The notes under the pieces were generated by a model. The model was not told the DNA's origin. It made no database searches and saw nothing but the letters and a program-made list of their open reading frames with translations. A stretch of 39,606 nucleotides of DNA from NCBI GenBank assembly GCA_905234855.1, contig CAJOIU010000015.1, forward strand, positions 1-39,606, read 5' to 3'. Below, in pieces: positions 5,587 to 13,167 of this stretch. The translations under genes were made by a program, and so were the position numbers. Source of the stretch: an uncultured Oscillospiraceae bacterium (GTDB lineage Bacteria > Bacillota > Clostridia > Oscillospirales > Oscillospiraceae). How positions within the stretch are numbered: the first letter of the stretch is position 1; each line of letters starts with the position of its first letter.

Positions 5587-8120
5587 AAAAGCTCATCGTC
5601 GGCATCCTCGCCCATGTGGATGCCGGGAAAACAACCCTTTCGGAGGCCATGCTCTACCTCACCGGGCAGATACGGAAGCTCGGCCGGGTCGATCATAGGG
5701 ATACCTTCCTTGACACCCATACCCTTGAACGCGAACGAGGCATCACGATCTTTTCCAAGCAGGCGCGGCTGAAAACGGACGCGCTGGAGCTTACACTGCT
5801 CGATACGCCCGGTCACGCCGACTTTTCCGGTGAGATGGAGCGCACGCTGCCCGCCATGGACTATGCCATCCTCGTCATCAGCGGCACGGACGGTGTACAG
5901 GCTCATACGGAGACACTATGGGAGCTGCTGGCCCGCTATCGTGTGCCGACCTTTGTGTTCATCACCAAAATGGACGCCGCCAAAACGACGCCCGAAGCGC
6001 TGATGGACGATCTGCGTTCCCATCTGTGCGAGGGCTGCATAGAGCTCTCCCGCACCGATGACGAGGCCGTTGCCATGCTGGACGAAACGGCGCTGGATCG
6101 ATATATGGAAACCGGCAGCGTGACGGATGACGAGATCGCCCGTCTCATCCGGGAACGGAAGCTGTTTCCCGTATGCTTCGGCTCCGGGCTGAAGCTCGAT
6201 GGCGTGGAGGATTTCCTGCATACGATCGCGCGCTTCGCGGAGGAACCCGCCTATCCTCCGGTATTCGGCGCACGGGTATACAAGATCGCCCGGGACGGGC
6301 AGGGCAATCGCCTGACCTATATGAAGATCACGGGCGGTTCGCTCTCCGTGCGGGATACGTTGCGGTATCTCCCCCTGCACGGCGGCGAGGCCATCGAGGA
6401 AAAGGCCGCGCAGCTTCGGCTGTATTCCGGCATGAAATTCGAGACGGCGCAGACGGCTGCAGCCGGGAGCGTCGTCGCCGTAACAGGGCTTTCGGCCACA
6501 TGGCCGGGGCAGGGACTCGGCGCGGAGCCGGATACGGAAACGCCGCTTCTGACCCCGGCGCTGGGCTACCGCATCGTGCTGCCGGAGGGCTGCGACGCCC
6601 GTACCATGCTGCCGAAGCTGCGTCAGCTGGAGGAAGAGGAGCCTCTCCTGCATATCGCATGGCAGCCGACCCTTGGCGAGATCCACGTCCAGCTCATGGG
6701 CGCGGTGCAGATCGACATATTGAAAAGCCTTGTCCGCGAGCGGTTTGACGCGGATGTGCAGATCGACGCGGGACATATCCTCTACCGAGAGACCATCGCG
6801 GACACGGTGGAGGGCGTCGGGCATTTCGAGCCGCTGCGGCATTATGCCGAGGTGCATCTGCTGCTGGAGCCCGGGGAGCGGGGGAGCGGGCTCGTGTTCG
6901 ATACGGCGTGCGGCGAGGACGCCCTAGACCTCAACTGGCAGCGGCTGATCCTCACCCATCTGGAGGAAAAGCCCCATCTCGGTGTACTCACCGGCTCGCC
7001 GCTGACGGACGTGAAGATCACGCTTCTCGCCGGGCGCGCCCATCTCAAGCACACCGAGGGCGGCGATTTCCGGCAGGCGACCTATCGCGCGGTGCGGCAG
7101 GGACTGATGCAGGCGCGGAGCGTGCTTCTGGAGCCGTATTATGCCTTCCGGCTGGAGGTTCCCGCAGATCAGATCGGCCGCGCCATCAGCGATATCCATG
7201 CCATGGGCGGAACGCATTCCTCCCCGGAGGCCGCGGGTGACCGCATGGTACTGACCGGTGCCGCGCCGGTGGCCGCCATGGCGGACTATATGACCGAGGT
7301 GGCATCCTATACCCGTGGACGGGGGCGGCTCTCCTGCCATGTGGACGGCTGGCAGCCCTGCCGAAACGCCGAGGCCGTCATCGCGGAGATCGGCTATGAC
7401 CCGGAGGCGGATACCGAAAACACGCCGGACAGCGTTTTCTGCGCCCACGGCGCGGGCTTCAATGTGAAATGGAGCAATGTGCCGGAATACATGCACCTCG
7501 AAAGCGCCCTGCGCAAAAGCGCGGAGCCGGAGCCTGTTCCCCGTGTCAACCGGCGCAACCTCGATATCGCCGAGAAGGAGCTGGAAGCCATTATGGAGCG
7601 GGAATTCGGCCCCATCCGCCGAAAGGTCTACTCCGCGCCCACGGTGAACAGCGCCGTCGGCATCCAGATGCAGGCGAGGAAAAAGAAAGAGCGCGTCATC
7701 GTGGACGGGTATAACGTCATTTTCGCATGGGACGAGCTGAAGGCACTCTCGGAAAAGAGCCTCGATCTCGCCCGCTCCCGGCTCATTGATATACTCATCA
7801 ACTACCAGAGCTATACAAAGTCCGAGGTCGTTCTCGTATTTGACGCTTATAAGGTGCCCGGCGGGCAGGGGACGAAGTACAACGAGGCAAAGCTCCACAT
7901 CGCCTATACCAAGGAGGACGAGACCGCGGATATGTACATCGAGCGGCTCGCGAACGAGATCGGCAAAAACGAATCCGTCCGCGTCGTCACGTCGGATTCA
8001 CTCATCCGCCTCTCCGCGCTGCGCTCCGGCGTTCTGCGCACCTCCTCCCGGGAGTTTCAGAACGAGGTGGATTGGGTGCTGGAGCAGATCGGACAGCTCG
8101 TGAAAAAATCACAGGAGTAA
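5583..8120 (+). CDS. Ribosome-protection-type GTPase fused to a Rae1/YacP-like NYN nuclease domain
   Basis: 845 aa from ATG 5583, where MKKLIVGILAHVDAGKTT matches the start of the Tet(M)/EF-G G domain; the longer frame upstream is recombinase remnant. G1 is AHVDAGKTT (10-18), G2 RGIT, G3 DTPGH (D74) and G4 TKMD (128-131) instead of the usual NKxD. Residues to about 640 follow the Tet(M)/Tet(O) domain order, but the Tet(M) domain IV loop Y-S-P-V-S, which displaces tetracycline, is not conserved. Residues about 700-845 form a YacP/Rae1-type NYN domain (VDGYNVIFAW, YQSYT, VVLVFDAYK, TKEDETAD, VTSD, REFQNEV) with acidic residues D708, D754, D783 and D805. In Bacillus, Rae1 cleaves mRNA in the ribosomal A site. 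The fusion predicts GTP-driven entry at the A site coupled to mRNA cleavage. The gene is 1 nt from ylmH. No promoter is evident upstream. Confidence 0.9.
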   Translation: MKKLIVGILAHVDAGKTTLSEAMLYLTGQIRKLGRVDHRDTFLDTHTLERERGITIFSKQARLKTDALELTLLDTPGHADFSGEMERTLPAMDYAILVISGTDGVQAHTETLWELLARYRVPTFVFITKMDAAKTTPEALMDDLRSHLCEGCIELSRTDDEAVAMLDETALDRYMETGSVTDDEIARLIRERKLFPVCFGSGLKLDGVEDFLHTIARFAEEPAYPPVFGARVYKIARDGQGNRLTYMKITGGSLSVRDTLRYLPLHGGEAIEEKAAQLRLYSGMKFETAQTAAAGSVVAVTGLSATWPGQGLGAEPDTETPLLTPALGYRIVLPEGCDARTMLPKLRQLEEEEPLLHIAWQPTLGEIHVQLMGAVQIDILKSLVRERFDADVQIDAGHILYRETIADTVEGVGHFEPLRHYAEVHLLLEPGERGSGLVFDTACGEDALDLNWQRLILTHLEEKPHLGVLTGSPLTDVKITLLAGRAHLKHTEGGDFRQATYRAVRQGLMQARSVLLEPYYAFRLEVPADQIGRAISDIHAMGGTHSSPEAAGDRMVLTGAAPVAAMADYMTEVASYTRGRGRLSCHVDGWQPCRNAEAVIAEIGYDPEADTENTPDSVFCAHGAGFNVKWSNVPEYMHLESALRKSAEPEPVPRVNRRNLDIAEKELEAIMEREFGPIRRKVYSAPTVNSAVGIQMQARKKKERVIVDGYNVIFAWDELKALSEKSLDLARSRLIDILINYQSYTKSEVVLVFDAYKVPGGQGTKYNEAKLHIAYTKEDETADMYIERLANEIGKNESVRVVTSDSLIRLSALRSGVLRTSSREFQNEVDWVLEQIGQLVKKSQE

Positions 8121-8121
8121 C

Positions 8122-8868
8122 ATGGAATCGGATTTTATCAAACGCATCGGGGACCTCGCGGATCGCTGTGAGCGGACGAGCTCCGTGACTGCCACGGGCT
8201 TTCTCACCCCGGCGGAGCAGTATGAGCTGCGGGCATGGGCAGCCTCCCATCCCGGTGTGAGGCTGCATCTCACCGGCGGGCAGCCAGACTGCGAGCGGCA
8301 GGCGGCGTTTTTCCTGCCATATTATATGGAGGCAGAAGACCTTGACCCGTCCGAATACATTCGCGCTGTGCGGATCGACGCCTATTTCGGCGAGCCGACG
8401 CACCGCGACTATATGGGTGCGGCGCTGGGTCTTGGCATCCAGCGGGAATGGATCGGGGATTTCCGCGTTGTCGGAACCACCGCCTATGTTTTTTGCCTCC
8501 CCAGCGTGGAGCCGCTGCTCCTCGATGAGCTGACGAAGGCAGGGCGCGTCAGCGTCAAAACAAACTCCTGCCCCCTCGCGGACGTTCCCACGCCGGAGCG
8601 CAAGGTGAAAAAGCTGAGTTTCACAGTGAAAAGCCCCCGGCTTGACGCGGTGGCAGGCTCCATGTTCGGCCTTTCCCGCACCGCGGCGGCGGAGCTCATC
8701 CGCATGGGCGCGGCTAGCCTCAACTACACGCCCTGCCTCCATGTGGACGCCCCCGTGAAGGAGGGCGACGTTATCTCCCTGCGGGGGCATGGCAAGGGAG
8801 CGGTCACCGCCTTCGGCAGCCGCTCCCGCAAGGATCGGCTGTTTGTGGAAGCGGAGGTATATTTATAA
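8122..8868 (+). CDS. ylmH: YlmH-family S4 RNA-binding protein
   Basis: 248 aa; ATG 8122 lies 1 nt after the preceding stop with AGGAG at 8113-8117, so translation is probably coupled. Residues 1-165 form the YlmH N-terminal region (LTPAEQYELRAWAASH, FLPYYM, YIRAVRIDA, HRDYMGAALGLGIQREWIGD, YVFCLPSV). Residues about 175-245 are the S4 domain (LDAVAGSMFGLSRTAAAELI, VKEGDVISLRGHGKG). In Bacillus, YlmH binds 50S-peptidyl-tRNA complexes in ribosome-associated quality control; in Firmicutes it usually sits in the ylm/divIVA cluster. Its location here, in one operon with a ribosome-directed GTPase-nuclease fusion, points to a shared role on stalled ribosomes (inference). Confidence 0.93.
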   Translation: MESDFIKRIGDLADRCERTSSVTATGFLTPAEQYELRAWAASHPGVRLHLTGGQPDCERQAAFFLPYYMEAEDLDPSEYIRAVRIDAYFGEPTHRDYMGAALGLGIQREWIGDFRVVGTTAYVFCLPSVEPLLLDELTKAGRVSVKTNSCPLADVPTPERKVKKLSFTVKSPRLDAVAGSMFGLSRTAAAELIRMGAASLNYTPCLHVDAPVKEGDVISLRGHGKGAVTAFGSRSRKDRLFVEAEVYL

Positions 8869-8870
8869 CG

Positions 8871-8907
8871 CAAAAAAGCGCGGAAATATTTCCGCGACGC
8901 ATTTTTT
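8871..8907 (+). terminator. Intrinsic terminator after ylmH
   Basis: Perfect palindrome CGCGGAAATATTTCCGCG (8879-8896), flanked by A6 (8872-8877) and T6 (8902-8907). It can act in both directions. Confidence 0.8.
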
Positions 8908-8927
8908 CGCCTGATCTGCGCATACTA
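8899..8927 (+). promoter_or_regulatory. Sigma-G-like promoter of spoVAD
   Basis: GCATT (8899-8903), 17-nt spacer, CATACTA (8921-8927). This fits the forespore sigma-G pattern (G-Y-A-T-R ... CATxMTA), apart from the last base of the -35 box. The -10 ends only 5 nt before the ATG, so the transcript would be almost leaderless. No Shine-Dalgarno precedes the ATG. Confidence 0.5.
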
Positions 8928-8932
8928 CCGCC

Positions 8933-9952
8933 ATGGAAACGAAACGTATCGGAAAGCAGACGGTGAAGCTCACCCTGCAGCCTTCCGTAGCCGCTGCGGC
9001 CTGCGTGGGCGGCAAGAAGGAGAGCGAGGGCCCGCTGCGGAAATATTTCGACTATCTCAGCAATGACTCCCGCTTTGGGGCGAAAAGCTGGGAAAAGGCC
9101 GAGAGCGCCATGCTCAAAATGTGCTATTCCCTCGCCTGTGACAAGGCCAAGACCCCGCCCAGCGACATCGAATATGTCTTCTCCGGCGACCTGTTGAATC
9201 AATGCGCCGGTTCGGCCTATGCCATGCGTGACTGTGGCGCTCCCTATTTCGGTCTCTACGGCGCCTGCTCCACTATGGCAGAGGGGCTTTCGCTGGCCGC
9301 CATGCTCATCGACGGTGGCTTCTGCAGCACGGCGGCGGCCGCCACCAGCTCCCATTTCTGCTCCGCGGAGCGGCAGTATCGCTTCCCCCTGCAATACGGC
9401 AACCAGCGCCCGCCCACGGCGCAGCGCACCGTTACGGGGGCGGGGGCGCTCATCCTGAAGGAGAACGGCGACGGGCCGTATATCACCCATGTTACCACCG
9501 GCGTCATCACCGACGCGGGGGTGGCGGATATGAACAACATGGGTGCGGCCATGGCTCCGGCGGCCTATACTACCCTCACCGCCCATTTCGCGGATACCGG
9601 CAGGACCCCGGATTACTATGACGCGATCGTGACGGGCGATCTCGGCGTCGTGGGCTCGGATATCCTGCGGGAGCTGTTTGCCATCGACGGAGTGGAGCTG
9701 GGCGTCCGCTATATGGACTGCGGCAGGCTTATCTATTATATCGACAGTCAGGACGCCCACGCGGGCGGCTCCGGCTGCGGCTGTTCCGCCTCGGTACTGT
9801 GCGGGCATTTTCTCCACGGCATGGCCGAGGGGCAGTGGAAGCGGCTGCTTTTCTGCGCCACGGGCGCCATGATGAGCCCCACGACGAACCAGCAGGGCGA
9901 GAGCATACCCTCGATCTGCCATGCCGTGGCGCTGGAAAACAGTCGATGCTGA
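8933..9952 (+). CDS. spoVAD: Stage V sporulation protein AD
   Basis: 339 aa, full length for the family. The N-terminus METKRIGKQT aligns with the MKLTGKQT start of known SpoVAD, supporting ATG 8933. The thiolase-like fold shows in FSGDLLNQCAGSAYAMRD, YGACSTMAEGLSLAAMLIDG, SSHFCSAERQYRFPLQYGNQ, TGAGALIL and DAHAGGSGCGCSAS. SpoVAD binds dipicolinic acid and works with the membrane proteins SpoVAC and SpoVAE to load it into the forespore. Here it heads the operon and spoVAC is not adjacent. The gene shows that the organism can form endospores or descends from a spore former. Confidence 0.97.
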   Translation: METKRIGKQTVKLTLQPSVAAAACVGGKKESEGPLRKYFDYLSNDSRFGAKSWEKAESAMLKMCYSLACDKAKTPPSDIEYVFSGDLLNQCAGSAYAMRDCGAPYFGLYGACSTMAEGLSLAAMLIDGGFCSTAAAATSSHFCSAERQYRFPLQYGNQRPPTAQRTVTGAGALILKENGDGPYITHVTTGVITDAGVADMNNMGAAMAPAAYTTLTAHFADTGRTPDYYDAIVTGDLGVVGSDILRELFAIDGVELGVRYMDCGRLIYYIDSQDAHAGGSGCGCSASVLCGHFLHGMAEGQWKRLLFCATGAMMSPTTNQQGESIPSICHAVALENSRC

Positions 9953-9968
9953 AAGGGGTGCTCTGCAT

Positions 9969-10331
9969 ATGTGGATCGACTTGCTGAAGGCATTTCTCGT
10001 GGGCGGCGTGTTCTGCCTTATCGGTCAGCTTCTCATCGACCTGACGAAGCTTACACCCGCCCGCATCCTCACGATGTATGTTGTGATCGGGGTGATCCTC
10101 GGCGCGGTGGGAGTATATCAGCCGCTGGCGGACTGGGCGGGCGCGGGCGCCACCGTTCCGCTGACCGGCTTCGGCAATCTCCTCGCCAAGGGCGTGCGGG
10201 ACGCCGTGGCGGAAAAGGGGCTGCTGGGGGTGTTTACAGGCGGCTTTACCGCAGCGGCGGGAGGCATCGGGGCGGCTGTCTTTTTCGGCTTGATCGCGGC
10301 GCTTCTGTTCAAAAGCAAAGAGAAATACTGA
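9969..10331 (+). CDS. spoVAE: Stage V sporulation protein AE
   Basis: 120 aa, start ATG 9969 behind AAAGGGG, 16 nt after spoVAD. Four hydrophobic segments are visible (FLVGGVFCLIGQLLIDL, ILTMYVVIGVILGAVGVY, a glycine-rich loop with TGFGNLLAKG, and GLLGVFTGGFTAAAGGIGAA with VFFGLIAALLF). This is the canonical SpoVAE (SpoVAEb) layout, and the family is a membrane component of the dipicolinate channel. The basic end KSKEKY stays on the cytosolic side. It is co-transcribed with spoVAD and probably under the same sporulation-specific control. Confidence 0.95.
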   Translation: MWIDLLKAFLVGGVFCLIGQLLIDLTKLTPARILTMYVVIGVILGAVGVYQPLADWAGAGATVPLTGFGNLLAKGVRDAVAEKGLLGVFTGGFTAAAGGIGAAVFFGLIAALLFKSKEKY

Positions 10332-10340
10332 TTTTTTCCA

Positions 10341-10381
10341 AAATACTCCCATGGCTCCGGGTGGATGCCATGGGAGTATTT
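10341..10381. terminator. Hairpin after spoVAE
   Basis: AATACTCCCATGG (10342-10354) pairs perfectly with CCATGGGAGTATT (10368-10380), extendable to 14 bp, with a 13-nt loop. There is no proper U-run downstream, only TTTA, so it may be a weak terminator or an mRNA end stabiliser. Confidence 0.5.
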
Positions 10382-10396
10382 ACGCATGGCGCCGTC

Positions 10397-10425
10397 TTGC
10401 GGCTCCTGTCGAGTTATGCTATAAT
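10397..10425 (+). promoter_or_regulatory. Sigma-A promoter of the plus-strand sugar-phosphate transferase
   Basis: TTGCGG (10397-10402), 17-nt spacer, perfect TATAAT (10420-10425) with an extended TG at 10417-10418. The predicted start is near 10432. Confidence 0.75.
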
Positions 10426-10432
10426 GCGCACA

Positions 10433-10475
10433 GGCGGCGGTGAGATACATAGCCGCGGTTTCGGCCGCTGCCGCC
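10433..10475 (+). other. GC-rich 5' leader hairpin
   Basis: GGCGGC (10433-10438) can pair with GCCGCC (10470-10475), enclosing an inner CCG/CGG stem. It would form the very 5' end of the transcript. No riboswitch class is recognised; it may simply protect the mRNA. Confidence 0.3.
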
Positions 10476-10507
10476 GCTTTCGCACGATGGCATGAGGTGA
10501 CGCCGCT

Positions 10508-11974
10508 ATGATCCAGAAAAGCCATACTTTTCCGAAAATCATGAATATGCTTTCCGACGCGCTGCTGACGCTGCTGGCCTATTACGCCGCCGTCGGTCTG
10601 CGCTTCGAGGTGCTGGACGGCGTGGAGAGCGTCCCTATGACGCAGGGGCGCGTGATGCTCGTGATCGTCCTTTACTGCTTTGCCGTTGTGTTCGGTTATT
10701 TCTGCTTCAACCTATATGGACGGCATCAATATATCCGCCGCGGCACGGGCGTCGCCACTATCCTCAGCGTGACCGCCGCCGGCGTTCTCCTTCTGATCGC
10801 AGTATTTTTCCTCCTGCGCATCATTGACTTCTCCCGGTGGACGCTGGCATTTTTCTGGCTGTTTTCCTGCGTTTTCCTCATCGCCAAGCATGAGCTTGTC
10901 ACCCAGATCGCAGCGCGCTTGGCTCGCGACGGACGGAATCTGCGCCATGTCGCCGTTGTCGGCGACGGCTTCCTTGCCCATCAGTTCATGCGGGACACGG
11001 AAAAATACCCCGAGATGGGCGTTGTGGTGGATGGATACATAAGCGCTGTGGAAAAGCCGGAGCTGGGCCGCCGCCTCGGAAGCTATGAGGAGCTTTCCGA
11101 GGTCTTGGAGGAATACCACATCGACTGCCTCGTGGTGGCTCTCGAAGCCCATGAGACTGTCTTTATGCGCGATATCCTCACCATTGCGGAAAAGGAAGGC
11201 ACCCGCATCGAGCTGATCCCCTTCTATAACGAATATATGCCGACCCATCCGGCCATCGAGGTCATCGGCAGCACCAAAATGATAAACCTCCGCTCCACCC
11301 CGCTCGACAGCATCGGCTGGGCCTGCGTGAAGCGGGCGATGGATATCGTCGGCTCCAGCCTCATCATCCTGCTCACCTCGCCCCTCATGCTGCTGACCGC
11401 CATCGGCGTGAAGCTCAGCAGCCCCGGACCGATCTTTTTCAAGCAGGAGCGGGTAGGCAAGGATAAGAAGCCGTTCCAAATGCTGAAATTCCGCAGCATG
11501 CGCACCGATATCGATCACACCGGCTGGTCCACCGACAGCGATCCGCGCAAAACAAAATTCGGCAGCTTCATCCGCAAATTCAGCATAGATGAGCTGCCGC
11601 AGACCTTCAACGTCTTGGTGGGACAGATGAGCCTCGTAGGTCCGCGGCCGGAGCTGCCCCGCTATGTCCGTCAATTCAAGGAGGATGTGCCGCTTTATCT
11701 CGTCCGGCAGCAGATCCGCCCCGGCATGACCGGCTGGGCGCAGATCCACGGCCTGCGCGGCGATACCTCCATCGAGGATCGCGTCAAATACGATATCTGG
11801 TACATAGAAAACTGGAGCTTTATTCTGGATATCAAGATCCTGCTGAAAACCGTTTTCGGCGGCTTTATGAACACGGAAAAGCTGCAGACCGCCGCTGATC
11901 CCGCCGCCACGGAAGCGCCGGAAGCGGAAGCGGCCGCCGCCGAGGAAAAGGAGGAGACGGCGGCCGCGCTGTAA
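10508..11974 (+). CDS. Polyprenyl glycosylphosphotransferase (WcaJ/EpsL-type) starting EPS assembly
   Basis: 488 aa, ATG 10508 behind AGGTGA. The N-terminal half has four to five membrane segments and a nucleotide-binding-like middle domain ([16 protein letters not shown]). The C-terminal bacterial sugar transferase domain starts near residue 273 ([18 protein letters not shown]). It carries [44 protein letters not shown] and [12 protein letters not shown]. The enzyme moves a hexose-1-phosphate from a UDP-sugar to undecaprenyl phosphate, the first step of Wzx/Wzy-type polysaccharide synthesis. The last 35 residues are an Ala/Glu-rich tail. Its 3' end faces the minus-strand operon with 6 nt between stop codons. 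A second enzyme of this class lies at 22810-24216. Confidence 0.94.
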   Translation: MIQKSHTFPKIMNMLSDALLTLLAYYAAVGLRFEVLDGVESVPMTQGRVMLVIVLYCFAVVFGYFCFNLYGRHQYIRRGTGVATILSVTAAGVLLLIAVFFLLRIIDFSRWTLAFFWLFSCVFLIAKHELVTQIAARLARDGRNLRHVAVVGDGFLAHQFMRDTEKYPEMGVVVDGYISAVEKPELGRRLGSYEELSEVLEEYHIDCLVVALEAHETVFMRDILTIAEKEGTRIELIPFYNEYMPTHPAIEVIGSTKMINLRSTPLDSIGWACVKRAMDIVGSSLIILLTSPLMLLTAIGVKLSSPGPIFFKQERVGKDKKPFQMLKFRSMRTDIDHTGWSTDSDPRKTKFGSFIRKFSIDELPQTFNVLVGQMSLVGPRPELPRYVRQFKEDVPLYLVRQQIRPGMTGWAQIHGLRGDTSIEDRVKYDIWYIENWSFILDIKILLKTVFGGFMNTEKLQTAADPAATEAPEAEAAAAEEKEETAAAL

Positions 11975-11980
11975 GCGCCG

Positions 11981-13096
11981 TCAGCCCCGACGCCCCGCTT
12001 GGGCGAGCGCCGCATCATAGAACTCCTCCAGCTTTTTTGCCTCCCGCCGGATATCGAAGCGGTCATCGATCCGGCAGACACGGTCTGCCGCCGGAAGGTC
12101 GTTTATTGCCCCTGCCCATGCGCTGACCCCATCCTCGAGCCGGAGGAAGCGGATGCGATCCGTCACCTGAGCCTCCCGGGGGACATTATCCGACGCCAGC
12201 ACCGGAAGCCCGGCGCATTGCGCCTCCACCGCCGCCAAGCCCAGTCCCTCGTAGCGGGACGGGAACACGAAAACATCCATCGCCTGATACAGCCGCTCCA
12301 CATCCGGCCGCGCCGACAGAAACAGCACCGCCTCCCGCAGTTCCAGCTCGTCCGCCATGCGGCGGATCGCTTCCTCGGTTTTGCCGATGCCGATCAGCAC
12401 CAGCACCGCCTCCGGGCGGCTTTTTCGCACCTCCGCCAAGAGTTCGATCAGAAACTCTTGGTTTTTTTGATAGCAGAATCGGCCGACGTGACCGAGAACG
12501 AGTGTATTTTCCAGCCCCAGCTCACGGCGCGTCGCCTCCCGCGCCTGCGGATCAAAGCGGAACCGTTCGGTGTCGATGGCGTTATTGAACACCGCGACCT
12601 TCCCAGCCTCCACCGACCGCTTCCCAAAAAGCCACTGCCCGGCATACCGCGAGCAGGCGCAATAGTGTGTGGCAAACAGCTTGGCAAAAGGACGCAGGGC
12701 ATATTTCAAAAGATTGCGCTTCGTCTCTCCCCGATTGGCCGTGCTGTGGTTGTGATTGATGCGGACAGGCGACCCCGCCGCCCACGCCGCGAAAAGGGAG
12801 AAGACCGCCAGCGTGTTCATGCCCGAATGGACGATGGGGTAGGAATTTTCCCGAAACCGCTTAACAAGCGCGCGGATATACTGCGGCAAACGCTGGCACG
12901 GCGGGATCACGAAATACCGCGCGCCCAAGTCGATCAGCTCCTGCGGCGGCTGGCACGCACCGTCAGCTTCGATATAATAATCGAACTGATATTTCGTGCG
13001 GTCGATGTTCCGATAATAGTTGTTGACGACCGCTTCCACACCGGCCGCGTTCAGCTTTCCGATGACCTGCGCGACTCGGATCGGTTCTCTTGTCAT
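11981..13096 (-). CDS. Glycosyltransferase, GT4 family
   Basis: 371 aa. N-terminal Rossmann part: IRVAQVIGKLNAAGVEAVVN, with the acceptor-side glycine region; HNHSTANRGE is typical of Firmicutes EpsF-like enzymes. C-terminal GT4 domain: LVLGHVGRFCYQKNQEFLIE (donor-binding start), then FPSRYEGLGLAAVEAQCAGL with the EX7E motif. It is a retaining transferase adding a sugar from an NDP-sugar to the lipid-linked repeat unit; donor and acceptor are not predictable. It is the last gene of the minus-strand EPS operon, separated from the gene before it by a hairpin that may reduce its expression. Confidence 0.92.
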   Translation of the reverse strand: MTREPIRVAQVIGKLNAAGVEAVVNNYYRNIDRTKYQFDYYIEADGACQPPQELIDLGARYFVIPPCQRLPQYIRALVKRFRENSYPIVHSGMNTLAVFSLFAAWAAGSPVRINHNHSTANRGETKRNLLKYALRPFAKLFATHYCACSRYAGQWLFGKRSVEAGKVAVFNNAIDTERFRFDPQAREATRRELGLENTLVLGHVGRFCYQKNQEFLIELLAEVRKSRPEAVLVLIGIGKTEEAIRRMADELELREAVLFLSARPDVERLYQAMDVFVFPSRYEGLGLAAVEAQCAGLPVLASDNVPREAQVTDRIRFLRLEDGVSAWAGAINDLPAADRVCRIDDRFDIRREAKKLEEFYDAALAQAGRRG

Positions 13097-13116
13097 TCGA
13101 TCACCGCCTTTTTGTG

Positions 13117-13167
13117 AAAAGCATCCTCCCGAACGGCAGCTATGGCCGCCCGGGAGGATGATGCTTT
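13117..13167 (-). terminator. Imperfect hairpin inside the EPS operon
   Basis: AAAGCATCCTCCCG (13118-13131) pairs with CGGGAGGATGATGCTTT (13151-13167), with a 3-nt bulge. In minus-strand reading a short TTTTCAC run follows. It begins within the stop codon of the wzy-like gene and could act as an attenuator or processing site before the last gene. Confidence 0.45.

Noticed and set aside
5583-7680. Tetracycline resistance gene tet(M)/tet(W)
   Set aside because: The fold is related, but the domain IV loop that displaces tetracycline is not conserved, and a nuclease domain is attached.
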